DNA from: Liolophura sinensis
Taxonomy: Eukaryota > Mollusca > Polyplacophora > Chitonida > Chitonidae
Direction of reading: 5' to 3'
DNA length: 53,096 bases
NCBI RefSeq assembly: GCF_032854445.1
Contig: NW_027018239.1
Location: 1-53,096, forward strand
Shown: positions 1-12,600 of the stretch, piece by piece
How positions within the stretch are numbered: the first letter of the stretch is position 1
Layout: each line of letters opens with the position of its first letter
The notes under the pieces: model-generated
What the model was told of the DNA's origin: nothing
What the model saw: only the letters and a program-made list of their open reading frames with translations
Databases searched by the model: none
Program-made: the position numbers and the translations under genes

Positions 1-338
1 GTAGATAAAGACATTGAGTTTGTCTTCGACTTAGAAGTAAGACATTTGCTGGGTGAGTTAAATGGGCTTGGCCAAAGATTTGACGTCGTCTGGGCTACCG
101 AAGGGCACATAACTTATAATGAAAAGATGAATATAGTAATGACCAGTCGCGAATGTACATAGTTAATGTAGCCGATTTCAATTCGCAAAAAGACCAGGTA
201 AAAATCAAAAGTGGAAAAACTGTTCCAATGCTGCTGGTAAGAGGCTAATCCGACGTATTTTTTGACGAGAAATCGAATGGTGCAAACCGCGTTGCTCTCC
301 GACCAATACTTTTGGCTGTAGCCACAAATGAATAATCA
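1..338 (+). repeat. Left-edge partial monomer (M0)
   Basis: The window opens about 211 bp into a monomer, at the 3' half of the CTACATGTAG palindrome. Base 1 corresponds to base 549 of the next copy, so this stretch is 2 bp short. The losses are one C in GGCCAAAG near position 70 and one C in AAAATCAAAAG near 206. The tail (CGAATG, then CGCAAAAAGACCAGGTA) matches those of M4, M7 and M11, each of which directly precedes a GATATC monomer. M0 is therefore the last monomer of a region A tetramer. Confidence 0.9.
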
Positions 339-3300
339 TTGATATCAAGATCACGTGCCCAGCAACGGCTCTTACTCCATGGAAACCAAGGAAATTTGCA
401 ATTTTTCAACAGCTGGAGATGCCTGGCCCAATTGCGCATCTTTTGGCACCTTATTGATGTGGGTCAGTGTTCAATTGTACTTTTTACAGCGGACTGTATC
501 AAGTACCTTGTGTTTTTTTTATATACAAATGGTGTGGTTTTTCTACATGTAGATAAAGACATTGAGTTTGTCTTCGACTTAGAAGTAAGACATTTGCTGG
601 GTGAGTTAAATGGGCTTGGCCCAAAGATTTGACGTCGTCTGGGCTACCGAAGGGCACATAACTTATAATGAAAAGTTGAATGTAGTAATGACCAGTCGCG
701 ATTGTACATAGTTAATGTAGCCGATTTCAATTCGCAAAAAGACCAGGCAAAAATCCAAAAGTAGAAAAACTGTTCCAATGCTGCTGGTAAGAGGCTAATC
801 CGACGTATTTTTTGACGAGAAATCGAATGGTGCAAACCGCGTTGCTCTCCGACCAATACTTTTGGCTGTAGCCACAAATGAATAATCATTGATGTCAAGA
901 TCACGTGCCCAGCAACGGCTCTTACTCCATGGAAACCAAGGAAATTTGCAATTTTGCAACAGCTGGAGATGCCTGGCCCAATTGCGCATCTTTTGGCACC
1001 TTATTGATGTGGGGTCAGTGTTCAATTGTACTTTTTACAGCGGACTGTATCAAGTACCTTGTGTTTTTTTTATATACAAATGGTGTGGTTTTTCTACATG
1101 TAGATAAAGACATTGAGTTTGTCTTCGACTTAGAAGTAAGACATTTGCTGGGTGAGTTAAATGGTCTTGGCCCAAAGATTTGACGTCGTCTGGGCTACCG
1201 AAGGGCACATAACTTATAATGAAAAGTTGAATATAGTAATGACCAGTCGCGATTGTACATAGTTAATGTATCCGATTTCAATTAGAAAAAATACCAGGCA
1301 AAAATCCAAAAGTGGAAAAACTGTTCCAATGCTGCTGGTAAGAGGCTAATCCGACGTATTTTTTGACGAGAAATCCAATGGTGCAAACCGCGTTGCTCTC
1401 CGACCAATACTTTTGGCTGTAGCCACAAATGAATAATCATTGATGTCAAGATCACGTGCCCAGCAACGGCTCTTACTCCATGGAAACCAAGGAAATGTGC
1501 AATTTTTCAACAGCTGGAGATGCCTGGGCCAATTGCGCATCTTTTGGCACCTTATTGATGTGGGTCAGTGTTCAATTGTACTTTTTACAGCGGACTGTAT
1601 CAAGTACCTTGTGTTTTTTTTATATACAAATGGTGTGGTTTTTCTACATGTAGATAAAGACATTGAGTTTGTCTTCGACTTAGAAGTAAGACAACTGCTG
1701 GGTGAGTTAAATGGGCTTGGCCCAAAGATTTGACGTCGTCTGGGCTACCGAAGGGCACATAACTTATAATGAAAAGTTGAATATAGTAATGACCAGTCGC
1801 GATTGTACATAGTTAATGTAGCCGATTTCAATTAGAAAAAATACCAGGCAAAAATCCAAAAGTGGAAAAACTGTTCCAATGCTGCTGGTAAGAGGCTAAT
1901 CCGACGTATTTTTTGACGAGAAATCGAATGGTGCAAACCGCGTTGCTCTCCGACCAATACTTTTGGCTGTAGCCACAAATGAATAATCATTGATGTCAAG
2001 ATCACGTGCCCAGCAACGGCTCTTACTCCATGGAAACCAAGGAAATGTGCAATTTTTCAACAGCTGGAGATGCCTGGCCCAATTGCGCATCTTTTGGCAC
2101 CTTATTGATGTGGGTCAGTGTTCAATTGTACTTTTTACAGCGGACTGTATCAAGTACCTTGTGTTTTTTTTATATACAAATGGTGTGGTTTTTCTACATG
2201 TAGATAAAGACATTGAGTTTGTCTTCGACTTAGAAGTAAGACATTTGCTGGGTGAGTTAAATGGGCTTGGCCCAAAGATTTGACGTCGTCTGGGCTACCG
2301 AAGGGCACATAACTTATAATGAAAAGATGAATATAGTAATGACCAGTCGCGAATGTACATAGTTAATGTAGCCGATTTCAATTCGCAAAAAGACCAGGTA
2401 AAAATCCAAAAGTGGAAAAACTGTTCCAATGCTGCTGGTAAGAGGCTAATCCGACGTATTTTTTGACGAGAAATCGAATGGTGCAAACCGCGTTGCTCTC
2501 CGACCAATACTTTTGGCTGTAGCCACAAATGAATAATCATTGATATCAAGATCACGTGCCCAGCAACGGCTCTTACTCCATGGAAACCAAGGAAATTTGC
2601 AATTTTTCAACAGCTGGAGATGCCTGGCCCAATTGCGTATCTTTTGGCACCTTATTGATGTGGGTCAGTGTTCAATTGTACTTTTTACAGCGGACTGTAT
2701 CAAGTACCTTGTGTTTTTTTTATATACAAATGGTGTGGTTTTTCTACATGTAGATAAAGACATTGAGTTTGTCTTCGACTTAGAAGTAAGACATTTGCTG
2801 GGTGAGTTAAATGGGCTTGGCCCAAAGATTTGACGTCGTCTGGGCTACCGAAGGGCACATAACTTATAATGAAAAGTTGAATGTAGTAATGACCAGTCGC
2901 GATTGTACATAGTTAATGTAGCCGAATTCAATTCGCAAAAAGACCAGGCAAAAATCCAAAAGTAGAAAAACTGTTCCAATGCTGCTGGTAAGAGGCTAAT
3001 CCGACGTATTTTTTGACGAGAAATCGAATGGTGCAAACCGCGTTGCTCTCCGACCAATACTTTTGGCTGTAGCCACAAATGAATAATCATTGATGTCAAG
3101 ATCACGTGCCCAGCAACGGCTCTTACTCCATGGAAACCAAGGAAATTTGCAATTTTGCAACAGCTGGAGATGCCTGGCCCAATTGCGCATCTTTTGGCAC
3201 CTTATTGATGTGGGTCAGTGTTCAATTGTACTTTTTACAGCGGAATGTATCAAGTACCTTGTGTTTTTTTTTATATACAAATGGTGTGGTTTTTCTACAT

Positions 3301-6300
3301 GTAGATAAAGACATTGAGTTTGTCTTCGACTTAGAAGTAAGACATTTGCTGGGTGAGTTAAATGGGCTTGGCCCAAAGATTTGACGTCGTCTGGGCTACC
3401 GAAGGGCACATAACTTATAATGAAAAGTTGAATATAGTAATGACCAGTCGCGATTGTACATAGTTAATGTATCCGATTTCAATTAGAAAAAATACCAGGC
3501 AAAAATCCAAAAGTGGAAAAACTGTTCCAATGCTGCTGGTAAGAGGCTAATCCGACGTATTTTTTGACGAGAAATCGAATGGTGCAAACCGCGTTGCTCT
3601 CCGACCAATACTTTTGGCTGTAGCCACAAATGAATAATCATTGATGTCAAGATCACGTGCCCAGCAACGGCTCTTACTCCATGGAAACCAAACAAATTTG
3701 CAATTTTTCAACAGCTGGAGATGCCTGGCCCAATTGCGCATCTTTTGGCACCTTATTGATGTGGGTCAGTGTTCAATTGTACTTTTTACAGCAGACTTTA
3801 TCATGTACCTTGTGTTTTTTTTATATACAAATGGTGTGGTTTTTCTACATGTAGATAAAGACATTGAGTTTGTCTTCGACTTAGAAGTAAGACATTTGCT
3901 GGGTGAGTTAAATGGCTTGGCCCAAAGATTTGACGTCGTCTGGGCTACCGAAGGGCATATAACTTATAATGAAAAGTTGAATATAGTAATGACCAGTCGC
4001 GAATGTACATAGTTAATGTAGCCGATTTCAATTCGCAAAAAGACCAGGTAAAAATCCAAAAGTGGAAAAACTGTTCCAATGCTGCTGGTAAGAGGCTAAT
4101 CCGACGTATTTTTTGACGAGAAATCGAATGGTGCAAACCGCGTTGCTCTCCGACCAATACTTTTGGCTGTAGCCACAAATGAATAATCATTGATATCAAG
4201 ATCACGTGCCCAGCAACGGCTCTTACTCCATGGAAACCAAGGAAATTTGCAATTTTTCAACAGCTGGAGATGCCTGGCCCAATTGCGCATCTTTTGGCAC
4301 CTTATTGATGTGGGTCAGTGTTCAATTGTACGTTTTACAGCGGACTGTATCAAGTACCTTGTGTTTTTTTTATATACAAATGGTGTGGTTTTTCTACATG
4401 TAGATAAAGACATTGAGTTTGTCTTCGACTTAGAAGTAAGACAACTGCTGGGTGAGTTAAATGGGCTTAGCCCAAAGATTTGACGTCGTCTGTGCAACCG
4501 AAGGGCACATAACTTATAATGAAAAGTTGAATATAGTAATGACCAGTCGCGATTGTACATAGTTAATGTAGCCGATTTCAATTAGAAAAAATACCAGGCA
4601 AAAATCCAAAAGTGGAAAAACTGTTCCAATGCTGCTGGTAAGAGGCTAATCCGACGTATCTTTTGACGAGAAATCGAATGGTGCAAACCGCGTTGCTCTC
4701 CGACCAATACTTTTGGCTGTAGCCACAAATGAATAATCATTGATGTCAAGATCACGTACCCAGCAACGGCTCTTACTCCATGGAAACCAAGGAAATTTGC
4801 AATTTTTCAACAGCTGGAGATGCCTGGCCCAATTGCGCATCTTTTGGCACCTTATTGATGTGGGTCAGTGTTCAATTGTACTTTTTACAGCGGACTGTAT
4901 CAAGTACCTTGTGTTTTTTTTATATACAAATGGTGTGGTTTTTCTACATGTAGATAAAGACATTGAGTTTGTCTTCGACTTAGAAGTAAGACAACTGCTG
5001 GGTGAGTTAAATGGGCTTGGCCCAAAGATTTGACGTCGTCTGGGCTACCGAAGGGCACATAACTTATAATGAAAAGTTGAATATAGTAATGACCAGTCGC
5101 GATTGTACATAGTTAATGTAGCCGATTTCAATTCGCAAAAAGACCAGGCAAAAATCCAAAAGTAGAAAAACTGTTCCAATGCTGCTGGTAAGAGGCTAAT
5201 CCGACGTATTTTTTGACGAGAAATCGAATGGTGCAAACCGCGTTGCTCTCCGACCAATACTTTTGGCTGTAGCCACAAATGAATAATCATTGATGTCAAG
5301 ATCACGTGCCCAGCAACGGCTCTTACTCCATGGAAACCAAGGAAATTTGCAATTTTTCAACAGCTGGAGATGCCTGGCCCAATTGCGCATCTTTTGGCAC
5401 CTTATTGATGTGGGTCAGTGTTCAATTGTACTTTATACAGCGGACTGTATCAAGTATCTTTTGTTTTTTTTATATACAAATGGTGTGGTTTTTCTACATG
5501 TAGATAAAGACATTTAGTTTGTCTTCGACTTAGAAGTAAGACATTTGCTGGGTGAGTTAAATGGGCTTGGCCCAAAGATTTGACGTCGTCTGGGCTACCG
5601 AAGGCCACATAACTTATAATGAAAAGTTGAATATAGTAATGACCAGTCGCGATTGTACATAGTTAATGTAGCCGATTTCAATTCGCAAAAAGACCAGGCA
5701 AAAATCCAAAAGTAGAAAAACTGTTCCAATGCTGCTGGTAAGAGGCTAATCCGACGTATTATTTGACGAGAAATCGAATGGTGCAAACCACGTTGCTCTC
5801 CGACCAATACTTTTGGCTGTAGCCACAAATGAATAATCATTGATGTCAAGATCACGTGCCCAGCAACGGCTCTTACTCCATGGAAACCAAACAAATTTGC
5901 AATTTTTCAACAGCTGGAGATGCCTGGCCCAATTGCGCATCTTTTGGCACCTTATTGATGTGGGTCAGTGTTCAATTGTACTTTTTACAGCAGACTTTAT
6001 CATGTACCTTGTGTTTTTTTTATATACAAATGGTGTGGTTTTTCTACATGTAGATAAAGACATTGAGTTTGTCTTCGACTTAGAAGTAAGACATTTGCTG
6101 GGTGAGTTAAATGGGCTTGGCCCAAAGATTTGACGTCGTCTGGGCTACCGAAGGGCACATAACTTATAATGAAAAGTTGAATATAGTAATGACCAGTCGC
6201 GAATGTACATAGTTAATGTAGCCGATTTCAATTCGCAAAAAGACCAGGTAAAAATCCAAAAGTGGAAAAACTGTTCCAATGCTGCTGGTAAGAGGCTAAT

Positions 6301-6939
6301 CCGACGTATTTTTTGACGAGAAATCGAATGGTGCAAACCGCGTTGCTCTCCGACCAATACTTTTGGCTGTAGCCACAAATGAATAATCATTGATATCAAG
6401 ATCACGTGCCCAGCAACGGCTCTTACTCCATGGAAACCAAGGAAATTTGCAATTTTTCAACAGCTGGAGATGCCTGGCCCAATTGCGCATCTTTTGGCAC
6501 CTTATTGATGTGGGTCAGTGTTCAATTGTACGTTTTACAGCGGACTGTATCAAGTACCTTGTGTTTTTTTTATATACAAATGGTGTGGTTTTTCTACATG
6601 TAGATAAAGACATTGAGTTTGTCTTCGACTTAGAAGTAAGACAACTGCTGGGTGAGTTAAATGGGCTTAGCCCAAAGATTTGACGTCGTCTGTGCTACCG
6701 AAGGGCACATAACTTATAATGAAAAGTTGAATATAGTAATGACCAGTCGCGATTGTACATAGTTAATGTAGCCGATTTCAATTAGAAAAAATACCAGGCA
6801 AAAATCCAAAAGTGGAAAAACTGTTCCAATGCTGCTGGTAAGAGGCTAATCCGACGTATCTTTTGACGAGAAATCGAATGGTGCAAACCGCGTTGCTCTC
6901 CGACCAATACTTTTGGCTGTAGCCACAAATGAATAATCA
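339..6939 (+). repeat. Region A: tetrameric higher-order repeat (~2.2 kb)
   Basis: Four cycles are visible, each opened by a monomer with GATATC at its anchor (341, 2542, 4192 and 6392), and each such monomer follows a tail with CGAATG plus ACCAGGTA. The cycles are M1-M4 (339-2539), M5-M7 (2540-4189, one monomer short), M8-M11 (4190-6389), and M12 onward. M1 and M5 share GAATGTAGTAATG in their tails. M2 and M6 share ATTTTGCAAC and GTATCCGATTTC. M7 and M11 share AACCAAACAA and CAGACTTTATCATG. M8 and M12 share ACGTTTTACAG, CAACTGC, CTTAGCCC and GTATCTTTTG. Recurrence of several independent linked variants at a constant monomer offset is the signature of an HOR. Confidence 0.85.
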
Positions 6940-7489
6940 TTGATGTCAAGATCACGTGCCCAGCAACGGCTCTTACTCCATGGAAACCAAGGAAATTTGC
7001 AATTTTTCAACAGCTGGAGATGCCTGGCCCAATTGCGCATCTTTTGGCACCTTATTGATGTGGGTCAGTGTTCAATTGTACTTTATACAGCGGACTGTAT
7101 CAAGTATCTTTTGTTTTTTTTATATACAAATGGTGTGGTTTTTCTACATGTAGATAAAGACATTTAGTTTGTCTTCGACTTAGAAGTAAGACATTTGCTG
7201 GGTGAGTTAAATGGGCTTGGCCCAAAGATTTGACGTCGTCTGGGCTACCGAAGGCCACATAACTTATAATGAAAAGTTGAATATAGTAATGACCAGTCGC
7301 GATTGTACATAGTTAATGTAGCCGATTTCAATTCGCAAAAAGACCAGGCAAAAATCCAAAAGTAGAAAAACTGTTCCAATGCTGCTGGTAAGAGGCTAAT
7401 CCGACGTATTATTTGACGAGAAATCGAATGGTGCAAACCACGTTGCTCTCCGACCAATACTTTTGGCTGTAGCCACAAATGAATAATCA
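6940..7489 (+). repeat. Monomer M13, at a monomer-loss junction
   Basis: M7-M8-M9-M10 recurs as M11-M12-M13, with one monomer missing. M12 is M8-like (GTATCTTTTG in its tail). M13 is M10-like throughout: TTTATACAG, ATCTTTTG, CATTTAG, GGCCACA, GTATTATTTG and ACCACG. An equivalent of M9 (with its private CACGTACCC) is absent. The simplest reading is an unequal exchange in the sequence shared between the M12 tail marker and the M13 TTTATACAG marker near 7084. Confidence 0.7.
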
Positions 7490-8980
7490 TTGATGTCAAG
7501 ATCACGTGCCCAGCAACGGCTCTTACTCCATGGAAACCAAGGAAATTTGCAATTTTTCAACAGCTGGAGATGCCTGGCCCAATTGCGCATCTTTTGGCAC
7601 CTTATTGATGTGGGTCAGTGTTTAATTGTACTTTTTACAGCGGACTGTATCAAGTACCTTGTGTTTTTTTTATATACAAATGGTGTGGTTTTTCTACATG
7701 TAGATAAAGACATTGAGTTTGTCTTCGACTTAGAAGTAAGACATTTGCTGGGTGAGTTAAATGGGCTTGGCCCAAAGATTTGACGTCGTCTGGGCTACCG
7801 AAGGGCACATAACTTATAATGAAAAGTTGAATATAGTAATGACCAGTCGCGATTGTACATAGTTAATGTAGCCGATTTCAATTCGCAAAAAGACCAGGCA
7901 AAAATCCAAAAGTAGAAAAACTGTTCCAATGCTGCTAGTAAGAAGCTAATCCGACGTATTTTTTGACGAGAAATCGAATGGTGCAAACCACGTTGCTCTC
8001 CGACCAATACTTTTGGCTGTAGCCACAAATGAATAATCATTGATGTCAAGATCACGTGCCCAGCAACGGCTCTTACTCCATGGAAACCAAGGAAATTTGC
8101 AATTTTTCAACAGCTGGAGATGCCTGGCCCAATTGCGCATCTTTTGGCACCTTATTGATGTGGGTCAGTGTTCTATTGTACTTTTTACAGCGGACTGTAT
8201 CAAGTACCTTTTGTTTTTTTTATATACAAATGGTGTGGTTTTTCTACATGTAGATAAAGACATTGAGTTTGTCTTCGACTTAGAAGTAAGACATTTGCTG
8301 GGTGAGTTAAATGGGCTTGGCCCAAAGATTTGACGTCGTCTGGGCTACCGAAGGGCACATAACTTATAATGAAAAGTTGAATATAGTAATGACCAGTCGC
8401 GATTGTACATAGTTAATGTAGCCGATTTCAATTCGCAAAAAGACCAGGCAAAAATCCAAAAGTGGAAAAACTGTTCCAATGCTGCTGGTAAGAGGCTAAT
8501 CCGACGTATTTTTTGACGAGAAATCGAATGGTGCAAACCGCGTTGCTCTCCGACCAATACTTTTGGCTGTAGCCACAAATGAATAATCATTGATGTCAAG
8601 ATCACGTGCCCAGCAACGGCTCTTACTCCATGGAAACCAAGGAAATTTGCAATTTTTCAACAGCTGGAGATGCCTGGCCCAATTGCGCATCTTTTGGCAC
8701 CTTATTGATGTGGGTCAGTGTTCAATTGTACTTTTTACAGCGGACTGTATCAAGTACCTTGTGTTTTTTTTATATACAAATGGTGTGGTTTTTCTACATG
8801 TAGATAAAGACATTGAGTTTGTCTTCGACTTAGAAGTAAGACAACTGCTGGGTGAGTTAAATGGGCTTGGCCCAAAGATTTGACGTCGTCTGGGCTACCG
8901 AAGGGCACATAACTTATAATGAAAAGTTGAATATAGTAATGACCAGTCGCGATTGTACATAGTTAATGTAGCCGATTTCA

Positions 8981-8995
8981 ATTCGCAAAAATACC
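8981..8995 (+). repeat. Recombinant tail segment between two subtypes
   Basis: Most tails read either TTCGCAAAAAGACC or TTAGAAAAAATACC. In M16 the left half is of the first type and the right half of the second (TTCGCAAAAATACC), so the switch falls inside a run of five A. A single G-to-T substitution would give the same string, so recombination is only one explanation. Confidence 0.45.
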
Positions 8996-9689
8996 AGGCA
9001 AAAATCCAAAAGTAGAAAAACTGTTCCAATGCTGCTGGTAAGAGGCTAATCCGACGTATTTTTTGACGAGAAATCGAATGGTGCAAACCGCGTTGCTCTC
9101 CGACCAATACTTTTGGCTGTAGCCACAAATGAATAATCATTGATGTCAAGATCACGTGCCCAGCAACGGCTCTTACTCCATGGAAACCAAGGAAATTTGC
9201 AATTTTTCAACAGCTGGAGATGCCTGGCCCAATTGCGCATCTTTTAGCACCTTATTGATGTGGGTCAGTGTTCAATTGTACTTTATACAGCGGACTGTAT
9301 CAAGTATCTTTTGTTTTTTTTATATACAAATGGTGTGGTTTTTCTACATGTAGATAAAGACATTGAGTTTGTCTTCGACTTAGAAGTAAGACATTTGCTG
9401 GGTGAGTTAAATGGGCTTGGCCCAAAGATTTGACGTCGTCTGGGCTACCGAAGGCCACATAACTTATAATGAAAAGTTGAATATAGTAATGACCAGTCGC
9501 GATTGTACATAGTTAATGTAGCCGATTTCAATTCGCAAAAAGACCAGGCAAAAATCCAAAAGTAGAAAAACTGTTCCAATGCTGCTGGTAAGAGGCTAAT
9601 CCGACGTATTATTTGACGAGAAATCGAATGGTGCAAACCACGTTGCTCTCCGACCAATACTTTTGGCTGTAGCCACAAATGAATAATCA

Positions 9690-12600
9690 TTGATGTCAAG
9701 ATCACGTGCCCAGCAACGGCTCTTACTCCATGGAAACCAAGGAAATTTGCAATTTTTCAACAGCTGGAGATGCCTGGCCCAATTGCGCATCTTTTGGCAC
9801 CTTATTGATGTGGGTCAGTGTTCAATTGTACTTTTTACAGCGGACTGTATCAAGTACCTTGTGTTTTTTTAATATACAAATGGTGTGGTTTTTCTACATG
9901 TAGATAAAGACATTGAGTTTGTCTTCGACTTAGAAGTAAGACATTTGCTGGGTGAGTTAAATGGGCTTGGCCAAAGATTTGACGTCGTCTGGGCTACCGA
10001 AGGGCACATAACTTATAATGAAAAGTTGAATATAGTAATGACCAGTCGCGATTGTACATAGTTAATGTAGCCGATTTCAATTCGCAAAAAGACCAGGCAA
10101 AAATCCAAAAGTAGAAAAACTGTTCCAATGCTGCTAGTAAGAAGCTAATCCGACGTATTTTTTGACGAGAAATCGAATGGTGCAAACCACGTTGCTCTCC
10201 GACCAATACTTTTGGCTGTAGCCACAAATGAATAATCATTGATGTCAAGATCACGTGCCCAGCAACGGCTCTTACTCCATGGAAACCAAGGAAATTTGCA
10301 ATTTTTCAACAGCTGGAGATGCCTGGCCCAATTGCGCATCTTTTGGCACCTTATTGATGTGGGTCAGTGTTCTATTGTACTTTTTACAGCGGACTGTATC
10401 AAGTACCTTTTGTTTTTTTTATATACAAATGGTGTGGTTTTTCTACATGTAGATAAAGACATTGAGTTTGTCTTCGACTTAGAAGTAAGACATTTGCTGG
10501 GTGAGTTAAATGGGCTTGGCCCAAAGATTTGACGTCGTCTGGGCTACCGAAGGGCACATAACTTATAATGAAAAGTTGAATATAGTAATGACCAGTCGCG
10601 ATTGTACATAGTTAATGTAGCCGATTTCAATTCGCAAAAAGACCAGGCAAAAATCCAAAAGTAGAAAAACTGTTCCAATGCTGCTGGTAAGAGGCTAATC
10701 CGACGTATTTTTTGACGAGAAATCGAATGGTGCAAACCGCGTTGCTCTCCGACCAATACTTTTGGCTGTAGCCACAAATGAATAATCATTGATGTCAAGA
10801 TCACGTGTCCAGCAACGGCTCTTACTCCATGGAAACCAAGGAAATTTGCAAATTTTCAACAGCTGGAGATGCCTGGCCCAATTGCGCATCTTTTGGCACC
10901 TTATTGATGTGGGTCAGTGTTCAATTGTACTTTTTACAGCGGACTGTATCAAGTACCTTGTGTTTTTTTTATATACAAATGGTGTTGTTTTTCTACATGT
11001 AGATAAAGACATTGAGTTTTTCTTCGACTTAGAAGTAAGACATTTGCTGGGTGAGTTAAATGGGCTTAGCCCAAAGATTTGACGTCGTCTGGGCTACCGA
11101 AGGCCACATAACTTATAATGAAAAGTTGAATATAGTAATGACCAGTCGCGATTGTACATAGTTAATGTAGCCAATTTCAATTAGCAAAAAGACCAGGCAA
11201 AAATCCAAAAGTGGAAAAACTGTTCCAATGCTGCTGGTAAGAGGCTAATCCGACGTATTTTTTGACGAGAAATCGAATGGTGCAAACCGCGTTGCTCTCC
11301 GACCAATACTTTTGGCTGTAGCCACAAATGAATAATCATTGATGTCAAGATCACGTGCCCAGCAACGGCTCTTACTCCATGGAAACCAAGGAAATTTGCA
11401 ATTTGTCAACAGCTGGAGATGCCTGGCCCAATTGCGCATCTTTTGGCACCTTATTGATGTGGGTCAGTGTTCAATTGTACTTTTTACAGCGGACTGTATC
11501 AAGTACCTTGTGTTTTTTTTATATACAAATGGTGTGGTTTTTCTACATGTAGATAAAGACATTGAGTTTGTCTTCGACTTAGAAGTAAGACAACTGCTGG
11601 GTGAGTTAAATGGGCTTGGCCCAAAGATTTGACGTCGTCTGGGCTACCGAAGGGCACATAACTTATAATGAAAAGTTGAATATAGTAATGACCAGTCGCG
11701 ATTGTACATAGTTAATGTAGCCGATTTCAATTCGCAAAAAGACCAGGCAAAAATCCAAAAGTAGAAAAACTGTTCCAATGCTGCTGGTAAGAGGCTAATC
11801 CGACGTATTTTTTGACGAGAAATCGAATGGCGCAAACCGCGTTGCTCTCCGACCAATACTTTTGGCTGTAGCCACAAATGAATAATCATTGATGTCAAGA
11901 TCACGTGCCCAGCAACGGCTCTTACTCCATGGAAACCAAGGAAATTTGCAATTTTTCAACAGCTGGAGATGCCTGGCCCAATTGCGCATCTTTTGGCACC
12001 TTATTCATGTGGGTCAGTGTTCAATTGTACTTTTTACAGCGGACTGTATCAAGTACCTTGTGTTTTTTTTTATATACAAATGGTGTGGTTTTTCTACATG
12101 TAGATAAAGACATTGAGTTTGTCTTCGACTTAGAAGTAAGAGAACTGCTGGGTGAGTTAAATGGGCTTGGCCCAAAGATTTGACGTCGTCTGGGCTACCG
12201 AAGGGCACATAACTTATAATGAAAAGTTGAATATAGTAATGACCAGTCGCGATTGTACATAGTTAATGTAGCCGATTTCAATTCGCAAAAAGACCAGGCA
12301 AAAATCCAAAAGTAGAAAAACTGTTCCATTGCTGCTGGTAAGAGGCTAATCCGACGTATTATTTGACGAGAAATCGAATGGTGCAAACCACGTTGCTCTC
12401 CGACCAATACTTTTGGCTGTAGCCACAAATGAATAATCATTGATGTCAAGATCACGTGCCCAGCAACGGCTCTTACTCCATGGAAACCAAGGAAATTTGC
12501 AATTTTTCAACAGCTGGAGATGCCTGGCCCAATTGCGCATCTTTTGGCACCTTATTGATGTGGGTCAGTGTTCAATTGTACTTTTTACAGCGGACTGTAT

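Larger units (their letters stand above)
6940..10788 (+). repeat. Second tetramer series, M13-M16 and M17-M19
   Basis: M13-M14-M15 (6940-8589) correspond to M17-M18-M19 (9140-10788) at an offset of four monomers. M13 and M17 carry TTTATACAG, ATCTTTTG, GGCCACA, GTATTATTTG and ACCACG. The M14 and M18 tails carry CTAGTAAGAAGC with ACCACG. M15 and M19 carry TTCTATTG and ACCTTTTG. M16 (8590-9139) is the fourth member, with CAACTGC. It has no counterpart after M19, where the order passes into the nine-monomer repeat of region B. Confidence 0.8.

Noticed and set aside
245-439. Reverse-strand frame of 64 codons and a longer reverse frame of 86 codons, recurring every 550 bp
   Set aside because: They overlap each other and the forward frame. 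Changes between monomers, such as the CATTGAG-type, ACCGCG/ACCACG and CTGGAG/CTGGGG variants, alter amino acids freely. They show no recognisable family.
339-632. Forward open frame of 97 codons recurring in many monomers
   Set aside because: It begins with a non-standard TTG. It is broken in the T7 and T9 monomers because the variable T tract lies inside it, and it is cut by stops in others (M10, M13, M25, M30, M82). Overlapping frames on both strands are equally conserved, so repetition of the DNA explains it.
3641-4012. Forward frame of 123 codons in M7
   Set aside because: It is caused by one missing G in AATGGGCTTGG. It is useful as a hint to an older reading frame but is not a gene, as it occurs once and has no initiation context of its own.
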